A DNA stretch of 11,761 bases from Chloroflexota bacterium (lineage in GTDB: Bacteria > Chloroflexota > UBA6077 > CF-72). The notes under the pieces were generated by a model. That model saw nothing but the letters and a program-made list of their open reading frames with translations, ran no database searches and was not told where the DNA came from. Each line of letters opens with the position of its first letter. The first letter of the stretch is position 1. A program made the translations under genes and the position numbers. Where the stretch lies: positions 1 to 11,761 of the forward strand of contig JAFAWJ010000803.1 in NCBI GenBank assembly GCA_019242065.1, in the 5' to 3' direction. Positions 5,139-11,761 of the stretch are shown here, piece by piece.

Positions 5139-6794
5139 ATGACTCACCGCGTGTCGACGACGGACGATCTCGAGGTCGGGACGTATCTCGAGATCGCCGA
5201 AGCCCAGACCTCTGAGGACGCGCCGAAAGAGGAGAAGCCAGCGAGCCACAAAGTGGATCGCGATGCCGTCGCGGTGATCGATTTCGGTTCGCAGTACAGC
5301 CAGCTCATCGCGCGGCGCGTCCGCGAGCACCACGTGTACTGCGAGCTGGTCCCCCACGACGCGCCCGCCGCGCGGCTCGAGGCGCTGCAACCCAAAGGCT
5401 TCATCCTGTCCGGCGGCCCCGCCAGCGTCTACGCCCAGGACGCGCCGCTGATCCCGCAAAGCGTGCTGGACTCGGGCAAACCCATCCTGGGTATTTGCTA
5501 CGGCATGCAAGCGCTCGCCTACCAGCTTGGTGGCGAAGTGGAGCCCAGCTCGCGTCGCGAATACGGACCAGCCGTCGTGCACGTGAGCGACCCCGCCGCG
5601 GCCATCTTCCGCGATCTGCCGGCGGAGTTTTCGGTGTGGATGAGCCATGGCGACGTCGTCCGCCGTCTGCCGCCCAGCTTTCGCTCGGCAGCCATCAGCG
5701 ACAACTCGCCGGCGGCGGCTATGTGGAACGGCGACGGCCTGATCGGACTGCAGTTTCACCCCGAGGTCGTCCACACCAGCTACGGTTCAGAGCTGATCGG
5801 CAATTTCCTCAAGGACGTGTGCGGCTGCACCGGCAACTGGACGACCGCGTCATTTGTCGACGACAGCATCCAGGCGATCCGGAAGCAAGTTGGCAGTGGG
5901 CGCGTGATCTGCGCACTGTCCGGGGGCGTCGATTCGGCGGTCGTCGCGGTCCTGGTGCATCGGGCGCTGGGCGAGCAGCTGACGTGCATCTTCGTCGACA
6001 ACGGGCTGCTGCGGGCTGGCGAGCCGCGCAGAGTTGTGGACACCTTCGAGCAGCACCTGGGTATGCACCTGATCCATGTCGACGCGGCCGACTCGTTCCT
6101 CGGGCGGCTGGCGGGTGTCACCGATCCAGAGGAAAAGCGCCGCATCGTGGGCGACGAATTCATCCACATCTTCGCCCAGGAGGCTCGCAAGCTGGGCCAC
6201 ATCGATTTTCTGGCGCAGGGCACGCTGTACCCGGACGTCATCGAGAGCACCAGCCACGACACGGCCAGCGCGGCCAGTCGCATCAAGACCCACCACAATG
6301 TGGGCCTGCCCGAGAACCTGCCCTTTCGGCTGATCGAGCCGCTGCGCTACCTGTTCAAGGACGAAGTGCGCGAAGTGGGCGCCGTGCTCGGCTTGCCGGA
6401 GGAGATCGTGTGGCGGCATCCGTTTCCCGGGCCGGGACTCAGCATTCGCGTCCTGGGCGAGGTGACCGAGGCTCGCCTGGAGACCCTGCGCGCGGCGGAC
6501 GCGATCGTCATGGACGAAGTGCGCGCGGCCGGCCTGTACCACCAGTTGTGGCAGAGCTTCGCCGTGCTCACGCCCGTGCGCACGGTGGGCGTCATGGGCG
6601 ACTACCGCACGTACGGCAACGTGATCGCCGTCCGCATGGTCAGTTCGCAGGACGCGATGACCGCCGACTGGGCCCGCGTTCCGTACGAGCTGCTGGCACG
6701 CATGTCGAGCCGCATCGTCAACGAGGTGCCCGACGTCAACCGCGTCGTCTACGACATCACCTCCAAGCCGCCCGGCACGATCGAGTGGGAATGA
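5139..6794 (+). CDS. guaA: GMP synthase (glutamine-hydrolysing)
   Basis: Converts XMP to GMP with ATP and glutamine-derived ammonia. A class I amidotransferase domain (about 43-228) has nucleophile C120 in LGICYGMQ and the His/Glu pair H207 and E209 in QFHPEV. An ATP-pyrophosphatase domain (about 235-425) has the P-loop SGGVDSA (261-267) and [10 protein letters not shown] (361-370). The C-terminal dimerisation domain runs from HPFPGPGL (427-434) to the typical end [13 protein letters not shown]. The ATG at 5139 is three bases after the guaB3 stop, so the two are probably co-translated. This start adds about 40 charged, disordered-looking residues ([13 protein letters not shown]) before the usual beginning, [14 protein letters not shown] at 5253 would give 513 residues, the normal length, with an AGGAG stretch 18 bases before it. 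Function is certain; the start is not. Confidence 0.95.
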   Translation: MTHRVSTTDDLEVGTYLEIAEAQTSEDAPKEEKPASHKVDRDAVAVIDFGSQYSQLIARRVREHHVYCELVPHDAPAARLEALQPKGFILSGGPASVYAQDAPLIPQSVLDSGKPILGICYGMQALAYQLGGEVEPSSRREYGPAVVHVSDPAAAIFRDLPAEFSVWMSHGDVVRRLPPSFRSAAISDNSPAAAMWNGDGLIGLQFHPEVVHTSYGSELIGNFLKDVCGCTGNWTTASFVDDSIQAIRKQVGSGRVICALSGGVDSAVVAVLVHRALGEQLTCIFVDNGLLRAGEPRRVVDTFEQHLGMHLIHVDAADSFLGRLAGVTDPEEKRRIVGDEFIHIFAQEARKLGHIDFLAQGTLYPDVIESTSHDTASAASRIKTHHNVGLPENLPFRLIEPLRYLFKDEVREVGAVLGLPEEIVWRHPFPGPGLSIRVLGEVTEARLETLRAADAIVMDEVRAAGLYHQLWQSFAVLTPVRTVGVMGDYRTYGNVIAVRMVSSQDAMTADWARVPYELLARMSSRIVNEVPDVNRVVYDITSKPPGTIEWE

Positions 6795-6803
6795 CCCGCC
6801 GCG

Positions 6804-6818
6804 ACCGTACAATCCGAG
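6804..6818 (+). promoter_or_regulatory. Probable promoter -10 region of purD
   Basis: ACCGTACAATCCGAG contains TACAAT (6808-6813) and differs from the element at 635-649 by two bases. Transcription would start near 6820, only about nine bases before the GTG at 6829, so the purD message from here would be almost leaderless. It lies in the 34-base gap after guaA, making purD-purB-purC-purS a possible separate unit. No good -35 box is visible. Confidence 0.45.
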
Positions 6819-6828
6819 TCGGCAGCAC

Positions 6829-8070
6829 GTGAGGATCCTGGTTGTCGGCTCGGGTGGACGCGAGCACGCGATCGCCTGGCACCTGACATCGGACGGCGCG
6901 GAGGTTCAGGTCGCTCCGGGCAACGCCGGCACACCCCACAGCGTGCCACTGCCGGTGCTCGACGTGGCGGGCCTCGCCGACTTCGCCGCGAATCAGCGGT
7001 TTGACCTGACGATTGTGGGCCCCGAGGCCCCACTGGCCCTCGGCGTGGTGGATCTCTTTCGAGAGCGAGGTTTGAAGGCCTTTGGGCCAACTCGAGACGC
7101 TGCGCGCCTGGAATGGAGCAAGGCCTGGACCAAAGACTTTCTCCGCGATCACGCGATCCCGACTGGCGCAGCCGAACTGGTGGCCTCCGAAGCGACCGCC
7201 CGACGGGCGATCGCCCGTGTCGGCATGCCGGTGGTACTCAAGGCGGACGGGCTCGCCGGTGGGAAGGGGGTGTTTGTCGTGACATCAGGTCATGAGGTGG
7301 ATGCCGCCCTGCGGCAGGTGTTTGAGCTGGGTCAGGCAGCCAGCACGGTCCTCGTCGAGGAGTACCTGGAAGGCCCCGAGCTCTCGGTTCTGGCCTTCAC
7401 CGATGGCGAACGCCTGGCCGTTATGCCCCCCGCGCGGGACTACAAGCGGCTGCTGAACGACGAGCGCGGTCCCAACACTGGCGGGATGGGCGGTTACACC
7501 TGGCCGGTGTACGCGACCGCGTCACTCCTCGACGAGATCGACGCGGCGATCCTGCGGCCGACCCTCGACGGGATGGCCGCGCACGGGCACCCCTATCGGG
7601 GGGTACTGTACGCGGGGCTGATGCTCACACGCGATGGTCCGAAGGTGCTGGAGTTCAACTCCCGGTTTGGCGATCCCGAATGTCAGCTGATCCTGCCGCT
7701 GCTGGAGAGTCATCTTGGCGAGGTGTGTGCCTCCGTCGCCGAGGGCCAGCTGGAGCCCGACCAGGTCCGCTGGCGGCAGGGGCGAACCTACGCCGTCGTC
7801 CTTGCCAGCCACGGGTATCCCGAGGCGCCGCGTCCGGGCGACCCGATCACGGGGCTTGACGATCTTCATTCGGACGTCACGGTGTTTCACGCGGGGACCC
7901 GTTCGGACCAAGACGGTCGGGTGTGCACCGCTGGCGGCCGCGTCCTTGCGGTAGTCGGCTCTGACCGCGACGCTGTCTACGCCGCGGCTGACACGATCCA
8001 CTTCGAGGGTAAACAGTTCCGAACGGACATCGGCCACGAGGTCGAAGCCGTCGTGGGAGCCGCGCGGTGA
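6829..8070 (+). CDS. purD: Phosphoribosylamine-glycine ligase (GAR synthetase)
   Basis: Second step of purine synthesis: phosphoribosylamine + glycine + ATP to GAR. The 413-residue ATP-grasp enzyme shows ILVVGSGGREHA (3-14), GPEAPLALG (64-72), the ATP-binding loop LKADGLAGGKGV (137-148), RGPNTGGMGGY (213-223) and EFNSRFGDPECQ (275-286), the metal and catalytic region. Length is normal. The GTG start at 6829 gives the family N-terminus with no extra residues. There is no Shine-Dalgarno in the short upstream gap, in keeping with a nearly leaderless message from the box at 6808-6813. It is not fused to purN or purM. The TGA stop overlaps the purB GTG as GTGA. Confidence 0.96.
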   Translation: MRILVVGSGGREHAIAWHLTSDGAEVQVAPGNAGTPHSVPLPVLDVAGLADFAANQRFDLTIVGPEAPLALGVVDLFRERGLKAFGPTRDAARLEWSKAWTKDFLRDHAIPTGAAELVASEATARRAIARVGMPVVLKADGLAGGKGVFVVTSGHEVDAALRQVFELGQAASTVLVEEYLEGPELSVLAFTDGERLAVMPPARDYKRLLNDERGPNTGGMGGYTWPVYATASLLDEIDAAILRPTLDGMAAHGHPYRGVLYAGLMLTRDGPKVLEFNSRFGDPECQLILPLLESHLGEVCASVAEGQLEPDQVRWRQGRTYAVVLASHGYPEAPRPGDPITGLDDLHSDVTVFHAGTRSDQDGRVCTAGGRVLAVVGSDRDAVYAAADTIHFEGKQFRTDIGHEVEAVVGAAR

Positions 8071-9359
8071 TCCCGCGCTATACGCGCCCGGCCATGGGCC
8101 GCGTGTGGTCGGACGAGCATCGCGCCGAGCTCTGGCTGCAGGTCGAGCTCGCGGTCAGCGAAGCGTGGACCGAGAAAGGCGTCATTCCGGAGGAGGACAT
8201 GGCCGCCATTCGCGGCGCCTCCATCCAGACCGACCGATCGGCCGAACTCTTTCGCCAGACCCATCACGACATGATCGCGTTCACCCGTGCGATCGCCGAG
8301 CACCTTGGCCCACCTGGCCGCTGGATCCATCTCGGTTTGACGTCGTCCGACGTACTGGACACGGCGCTGTCGCTGCAGATCCAGGAAGCGGCCGACATCC
8401 TCGCCGAGGACCTGCGCCAGCTCGAAGCCGTGCTGTCCGAGCTGGCGGTGCGCTTCAAGCACACGCTGATGATCGGTCGGACGCACGGCATTCACGCCGA
8501 GCCGACCACATTCGGCCACAAGCTGGCGGTGTTCGTCGCCCAGGTGCGGCGCGACTGCAAGCGACTCGAGCTCGCGCGCGACGAGTTGCGCGTGGGCAAG
8601 ATCTCGGGCGCCGTCGGGACCCACGCCAACGTGCCAGCCGAGATCGAAGAGCGCGCGATGGAGCTGCTCGGGCTGTCACCCGCCGAGGCCTCGACGCAGA
8701 TCCTGCAGCGCGACCGTCACGCCCAGTTCGTCGTCACGCTGGCGGTGATCGCCGCGACGCTCGAGCAGCAGGCGACCGAGATTCGGGCGCTGCAGCGCAC
8801 GGAGATTGGCGAGGCGTTCGAGCCGTTTTCCTCGGGCCAGCAGGGCTCCAGTGCCATGCCGCACAAGCGCAATCCCGAGCTGTGCGAGCGCATCTGCGGC
8901 ATGGCCCGCCTGCTACGCGGGCACGCGGTGACCGCCCTCGACAACGTCGCCGTGTGGCACGAACGCGACATCAGCCACTCTTCGGCGGAGCGCCTGATCC
9001 TGCCCGACGCGTGTATCGCGCTTGACTACATGCTCGACCTGCTGCGCTCGATTTACGACGGACTCGACGTGTCGCCCGAGGCGATGGAGCGCAACCTGGG
9101 CATGACGCGCGGGCTGATCTACTCGGGGCAGGTGCTGCTGGCGCTCGTCGAGAGTGGCATGTCACGTGGCGAGGCCTACGACCTGGTGCAGGCGGCGGCA
9201 CGCCGCGTGTGGGCGGGCGAGGGCGATTTGCTGTCGCACCTGGCCAGCGACCCACGGGTCAGTGAGCGGCTCACGCGTGCGGAGCTGGAGGCGCTGTTCG
9301 ATCCGAGTTACCACCTGAAAGGGATTGAAGTCCCCTTCGCCCGTCTCGGTCTGACCTGA
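8067..9359 (+). CDS. purB: Adenylosuccinate lyase
   Basis: Member of the fumarase/aspartase superfamily; removes fumarate from SAICAR (giving AICAR) and from adenylosuccinate (giving AMP). It is a homotetramer in the cytosol. The 430-residue protein has RYTRPAMGRVWSDEHR (4-19), THHD (65-68), TSSDVLDTALSLQ (92-104), GRTHGIHAEPT with general-acid H140 (137-147) and the superfamily signature GSSAMPHKRNP (260-270), whose flexible loop carries the catalytic serine. Length is typical of the short bacterial class. The GTG start overlaps the purD stop (GTGA) and has GGGAG at 8055-8059 with a 7-base spacer. Serving two steps, it links this cluster to both the IMP and AMP branches. Confidence 0.96.
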   Translation: MIPRYTRPAMGRVWSDEHRAELWLQVELAVSEAWTEKGVIPEEDMAAIRGASIQTDRSAELFRQTHHDMIAFTRAIAEHLGPPGRWIHLGLTSSDVLDTALSLQIQEAADILAEDLRQLEAVLSELAVRFKHTLMIGRTHGIHAEPTTFGHKLAVFVAQVRRDCKRLELARDELRVGKISGAVGTHANVPAEIEERAMELLGLSPAEASTQILQRDRHAQFVVTLAVIAATLEQQATEIRALQRTEIGEAFEPFSSGQQGSSAMPHKRNPELCERICGMARLLRGHAVTALDNVAVWHERDISHSSAERLILPDACIALDYMLDLLRSIYDGLDVSPEAMERNLGMTRGLIYSGQVLLALVESGMSRGEAYDLVQAAARRVWAGEGDLLSHLASDPRVSERLTRAELEALFDPSYHLKGIEVPFARLGLT

Positions 9360-9360
9360 C

Positions 9361-10206
9361 ATGGAGCTTTTCCGACGGGGAAAAGTTCGAGACATGTATG
9401 TGGTGGACGACCAGCGCCTGTTGATGGTCGCCTCCGACCGCGTTTCGGCTTTCGACGTCGTGATGCGTGAGGCCATCCCTGGCAAGGGCGTGGTCCTCAC
9501 CCAGCTCTCGAAATTCTGGTTCCGCCACACGTCGAAGATCGTCCCCAACCACGTGGTGTCCGACGACCTCGACGACCTTCCCTTGGAGATGCGTGAGTTT
9601 GCGACCTCGCTGACCGACCGCTGGCTGCTGGTCAAGCGCGCGGAGCGCATCGACATCGAGTGTGTGGTCCGCGGCTACCTCGCCGGCAGCGGCTGGGCCG
9701 AGTACGCGCGCCACGGGACGCTCGCCGACGAACCCCTGCCATCCGGCTTGCGCGAAGCCGAACAACTCTCACACCCCGTATTCACACCGGCCATCAAAGC
9801 TGAGACCGGCCACGACGAAAACATCTCCCGCGCCCGCCTCGCCGCCATGCTCGGCGAGGACCTGTCGACCCAACTGGAGCGATTGAGCCTCAACATCTAC
9901 GCCGTCGGCGCCAGCTACGCGCTCGACCGAGGTGTGATCCTGGCCGACACGAAGTTCGAGTTCGGGCTGCTCGACGGTGAGCTGATCCTCATCGACGAGG
10001 CGCTGACGCCTGATTCGTCGCGCTACTGGCCGGCCGATGCCTATGAGCCCGGCCGAACCCAGGCCAGCTTCGACAAACAATTCCTGCGCGATTTCCTCGA
10101 CGGCAGTGGCTGGAACAAAATGCCGCCACCTCCGCCGCTGCCGCAGGCCGTCATCGACGGGACCGCCGCCCGCTACCACGAAGCGCTGGAGCGGCTGACC
10201 GCGTGA
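9361..10206 (+). CDS. purC: SAICAR synthase (phosphoribosylaminoimidazole-succinocarboxamide synthase)
   Basis: Joins CAIR and aspartate using ATP to give SAICAR, the substrate of the preceding gene's product. The 281-residue protein is the longer PurC type, about 280-300 residues and yeast Ade1-like, rather than the 237-residue E. coli type. Landmarks: GKVRDMY (7-13, ATP site), SDRVSAFDVVM (25-35), ECVVRGYLAGSGW (100-112), FTPAIKAETGHDENIS (141-156), LADTKFEFG (194-202), DEALTPDSSRYW (212-223) and SFDKQFLRDFL (236-246). The ATG comes one base after the purB stop (TGACATG) with no clear Shine-Dalgarno, so translation probably depends on ribosomes finishing purB. Confidence 0.96.
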   Translation: MELFRRGKVRDMYVVDDQRLLMVASDRVSAFDVVMREAIPGKGVVLTQLSKFWFRHTSKIVPNHVVSDDLDDLPLEMREFATSLTDRWLLVKRAERIDIECVVRGYLAGSGWAEYARHGTLADEPLPSGLREAEQLSHPVFTPAIKAETGHDENISRARLAAMLGEDLSTQLERLSLNIYAVGASYALDRGVILADTKFEFGLLDGELILIDEALTPDSSRYWPADAYEPGRTQASFDKQFLRDFLDGSGWNKMPPPPPLPQAVIDGTAARYHEALERLTA

Positions 10207-10481
10207 GCGCGTTCGTCGCCGAGGTGCGGGTCATGCTCAAGCCATCCGTCAACGACCCGCAGGGACTGTCGATCCGCAACGCCCTGCGGACCCTGGGCTT
10301 CGACTCGGTCGCGGACGTGCGCGCCGGCAAGTTGATCGTGGTCAGCGTCGAGGCACCCGATGCCCGTGCGGCCGAGCAGCAGGTCACCGCCATGGCCGAC
10401 AGACTGCTGGCCAATCCGGTCATCGAGACCTTCGAGGTCAGCCTGCGCGAAGCTGCCGCAGCTCCTGGCTCCGCTGCCTGA
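10203..10481 (+). CDS. purS: FGAM synthase subunit PurS
   Basis: PurS is a small dimer that bridges PurL and PurQ in the three-part FGAM synthase (FGAR + glutamine + ATP to FGAM), helping ammonia pass between them. The 92 residues match the family in size and in VMLKPSVNDPQG (10-21), the helix IRNALRTLGF (24-33) and LLANPVIETFEV (68-79). The GTG start overlaps the purC stop (GTGA); GGAG at 10188-10191 lies 11 bases upstream. purQ and purL normally follow purS but are absent here, where a convergent gene begins. The last 44 bases, coding for the Ala-rich tail, overlap the 3' end of the PHP gene on the other strand. Confidence 0.93.
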   Translation: MSAFVAEVRVMLKPSVNDPQGLSIRNALRTLGFDSVADVRAGKLIVVSVEAPDARAAEQQVTAMADRLLANPVIETFEVSLREAAAAPGSAA

Positions 10482-11286
10482 GCACATCCAGGACCGCGTT
10501 CGGGACGGACTGAGCGCCCAGGCGCATCTCGCCCGCGGCGTTGCGTTTGCCGTGGTCGTCCGAACCGCCTGAGACGAGCACCCCGAGCTCCTGCGCCACG
10601 TTCAGGTAGTGACGGCTGCCCCAGCCGCCGGGGATCCACTGCCAGGCCTCGATCGCGTCCATGCCCGCGGCGACGAAAGGGGCGAGTGCCTCGGCGGACA
10701 GCAACGGCTCGCCGCGTTTCAGCCTGGATGGGTGCGCGAGTGACGCGACGCCGCCGGCGGCATGGATCAGCTCGACCGCCTCGCGCACGGAATACGCGCG
10801 CGGCTCGGCGGCTGCCATGCGCAGCAGGCGCATGCCCGTGCCGGGCGGCGCGCCACGCAGCACGCCGCCTTCCAGCATGCCGAGGACGAGTGCAGCGCCG
10901 CCGGCGTAGCGGTGCCGATAGCGGTCCAGGTCCGCGCGTTCGAGGCTGCCGCCGACGCGGTGGATCGCCTCGAGGACCAGGTCGACGTGCCGTGCCATCA
11001 ACTCGCGGGCTCGCCGCAGCGCGGCCACCAGTTGCAGGTCGGTCACGTCGATGAAATAGCCGAGGACATGCACAGCGCGCGGACCTTCCCAGGCAGTGGT
11101 CATTTCTATGCCGGCGATGATCTCGAGCCCCTGGGGCGCGGCCGCGTGGGCCTCCTCGATGCCAGAGAGCACGTCATGGTCGGTGATGGCGATCGCGTCC
11201 AGACCACGCTCGGCCGCCGCGGCCACGACCTCGGTCGGCGACAGGCGCCCGTCGGAGGCCGTCGTGTGGACGTGCAGGTCGATCAG
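10438..11286 (-). CDS. PHP-domain phosphoesterase, COG0613/YciV (RNase AM)-like; start codon uncertain
   Basis: A metal-dependent phosphoesterase of the PHP family. Relatives are 3',5'-nucleotide bisphosphatases and 5'-3' exoribonucleases; histidinol phosphatase (HisK) is a more distant PHP member. Counting from CTG 11286 (282 residues), the metal motifs are IDLHVH (H5, H7), AITDHD (D36, H37), AGIEM (E61), LAHPSR (H185) and GGSDDHG (D243, H245). Homology plainly begins at IDLHVH, yet upstream there is only CTG and then an in-frame TGA at 11293-11295. The first ATG/GTG/TTG in frame is GTG 11226, which would remove the HxH ligands. Either CTG 11286 is the start, five bases after the hisB stop, or the GATCA repeat there has changed the frame. 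The order hisB-PHP hints at a histidine link, but the sequence looks like COG0613 rather than HisK. The 3' end overlaps purS. Confidence 0.82.
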   Translation of the reverse strand: MIDLHVHTTASDGRLSPTEVVAAAAERGLDAIAITDHDVLSGIEEAHAAAPQGLEIIAGIEMTTAWEGPRAVHVLGYFIDVTDLQLVAALRRARELMARHVDLVLEAIHRVGGSLERADLDRYRHRYAGGAALVLGMLEGGVLRGAPPGTGMRLLRMAAAEPRAYSVREAVELIHAAGGVASLAHPSRLKRGEPLLSAEALAPFVAAGMDAIEAWQWIPGGWGSRHYLNVAQELGVLVSGGSDDHGKRNAAGEMRLGAQSVPNAVLDVLRQRSQELRQLRAG

Positions 11287-11295
11287 ATCAGATCA
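11281..11295. repeat. GATCA x3 tandem repeat at the hisB-PHP junction
   Basis: Three perfect 5-bp units (TGATC x3 on the coding strand) hold the last codon and stop of hisB and the probable PHP start. Because five is not a multiple of three, any change in copy number shifts the frame. With one copy the coding strand would read GTG ATC GAC CTG CAC, a standard GTG start for the PHP gene, in frame with hisB. Confidence 0.9.
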
Positions 11296-11761
11296 CGCCC
11301 TTGGTCGACGGCACCGCGTCGCCGAGACGTGGGTCGGGTCGGGTGGCATCGTCGAGGGCGCGCGCCAGGGCCTTGAACGTGGCTTCGGCGCGGTGATGGT
11401 CGTTGTTACCCGCCAGCAGGCGCACGTGCAGCGCGAACCGACCGTCCATGGCAAAGGAGTGCAGCAGGTGCGGGATCATCTCGCTGCTCAGTCCGCCGAT
11501 CATCGGCCCGCGGAACGGCAGGTCGATACTGGCCCAGGGTCGGCCTCCCAGATCGACGGCGACCTGGGCCAGGGCATCGTCAAGAGGTACGGCCGCGTCG
11601 CCGAAGCGTCGAATCCCGCGGCGGGCACCCAGCGCCTTGTCCAGCGCCTGGCCGAGAGTCAGGCCGACGTCTTCGGCGGTGTGGTGCTGGTCGATGTGCA
11701 GGTCACCGTCGGCCTTGACGGTGAGATCGAAGCGGGCGTGGCGGGCCAGGCTGTCGAGCAT
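11288..11761 (-). CDS. hisB: Imidazoleglycerol-phosphate dehydratase, N-terminus outside window
   Basis: HisB dehydrates imidazole-glycerol phosphate to imidazole-acetol phosphate in histidine synthesis, as a Mn-dependent 24-mer. The 157 visible residues include DLHIDQHHTAEDVG (20-33, metal and substrate ligands), GIRRFGDAAVPLDDAL, the GGLSSEMIPHLLHSF region and NNDHHRAEATFKALARAL (second metal signature), ending in the typical VPSTKGVI. The Met at the window edge (11759-11761) is not the start: it matches the internal Met of the conserved FFDHMLDQLARHG motif, so about 40-45 residues lie beyond the window. It is the monofunctional form as far as seen. The TGA stop falls inside the GATCA repeat just before the PHP gene. 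Confidence 0.95.
   Translation of the reverse strand: MLDSLARHARFDLTVKADGDLHIDQHHTAEDVGLTLGQALDKALGARRGIRRFGDAAVPLDDALAQVAVDLGGRPWASIDLPFRGPMIGGLSSEMIPHLLHSFAMDGRFALHVRLLAGNNDHHRAEATFKALARALDDATRPDPRLGDAVPSTKGVI

Noticed and set aside
4539..5774. Long minus-strand open frame (411 codons) opposite guaB3/guaA
   Set aside because: It is antisense to two certain genes, rich in Arg/His/Ala, and has no domain; a GC-rich shadow frame.
5850..6812. 320-codon minus-strand frame opposite guaA
   Set aside because: Same reason: mirror of guaA codon structure, no recognisable protein.
6795..6828. Possible terminator between guaA and purD
   Set aside because: The 34-base gap has no stem followed by T residues.

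Overview
The window is GC-rich bacterial chromosome with tightly packed housekeeping genes and no mobile elements, tRNA, rRNA or CRISPR. The best lineage guess is Chloroflexota or a relative. It rests on the CBS-less GuaB3-type IMP dehydrogenase paired with guaA, a zinc-ribbon/membrane/SH3 protein, and frequent GTG/TTG starts. This is inference; Actinomycetota cannot be excluded.

Layout. (1) 1-1110, plus strand: the 3' end of a zinc-ribbon/TM/SH3 protein, then a small two-TM protein of unknown function behind a perfect TATAAT box. (2) 1120-3607, minus strand: a coupled cluster rsmI > tatD > long-chain polyprenyl diphosphate synthase, joined by 4-base GTGA overlaps. (3) 3608-3935: a 328-base divergent intergenic region. 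It holds a palindrome over a probable rsmI -10 box, a 21-bp perfect tandem duplication, a compact structured leader (three-way junction with complementary loops, then a fourth hairpin) and a strong intrinsic terminator just before the guaB3 ribosome binding site. (4) 3936-10481, plus strand: guaB3, guaA, purD, purB, purC, purS. (5) 10438-11761, minus strand: the C-terminal part of hisB followed by a PHP-domain phosphoesterase, running convergently into purS with a 44-bp tail-to-tail overlap.

How it works together. PurD, PurC, PurB and PurS act in de novo purine synthesis up to IMP (PurB also converts adenylosuccinate to AMP). GuaB3 and GuaA make GMP from IMP. purQ and purL, the partners of PurS, are not here. 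HisB is in histidine synthesis, which is linked to purines through PRPP, ATP and AICAR.

The most interesting element is the guaB3 leader. Its shape (P1 closing two hairpins whose loops can kiss, then a terminator) recalls purine riboswitches, but I do not see their conserved junction bases. It could be an undescribed transcription-attenuation RNA for the guanine branch. A second oddity is the PHP gene, whose catalytic HxH motif lies upstream of any standard start codon, directly beside a GATCA x3 repeat.
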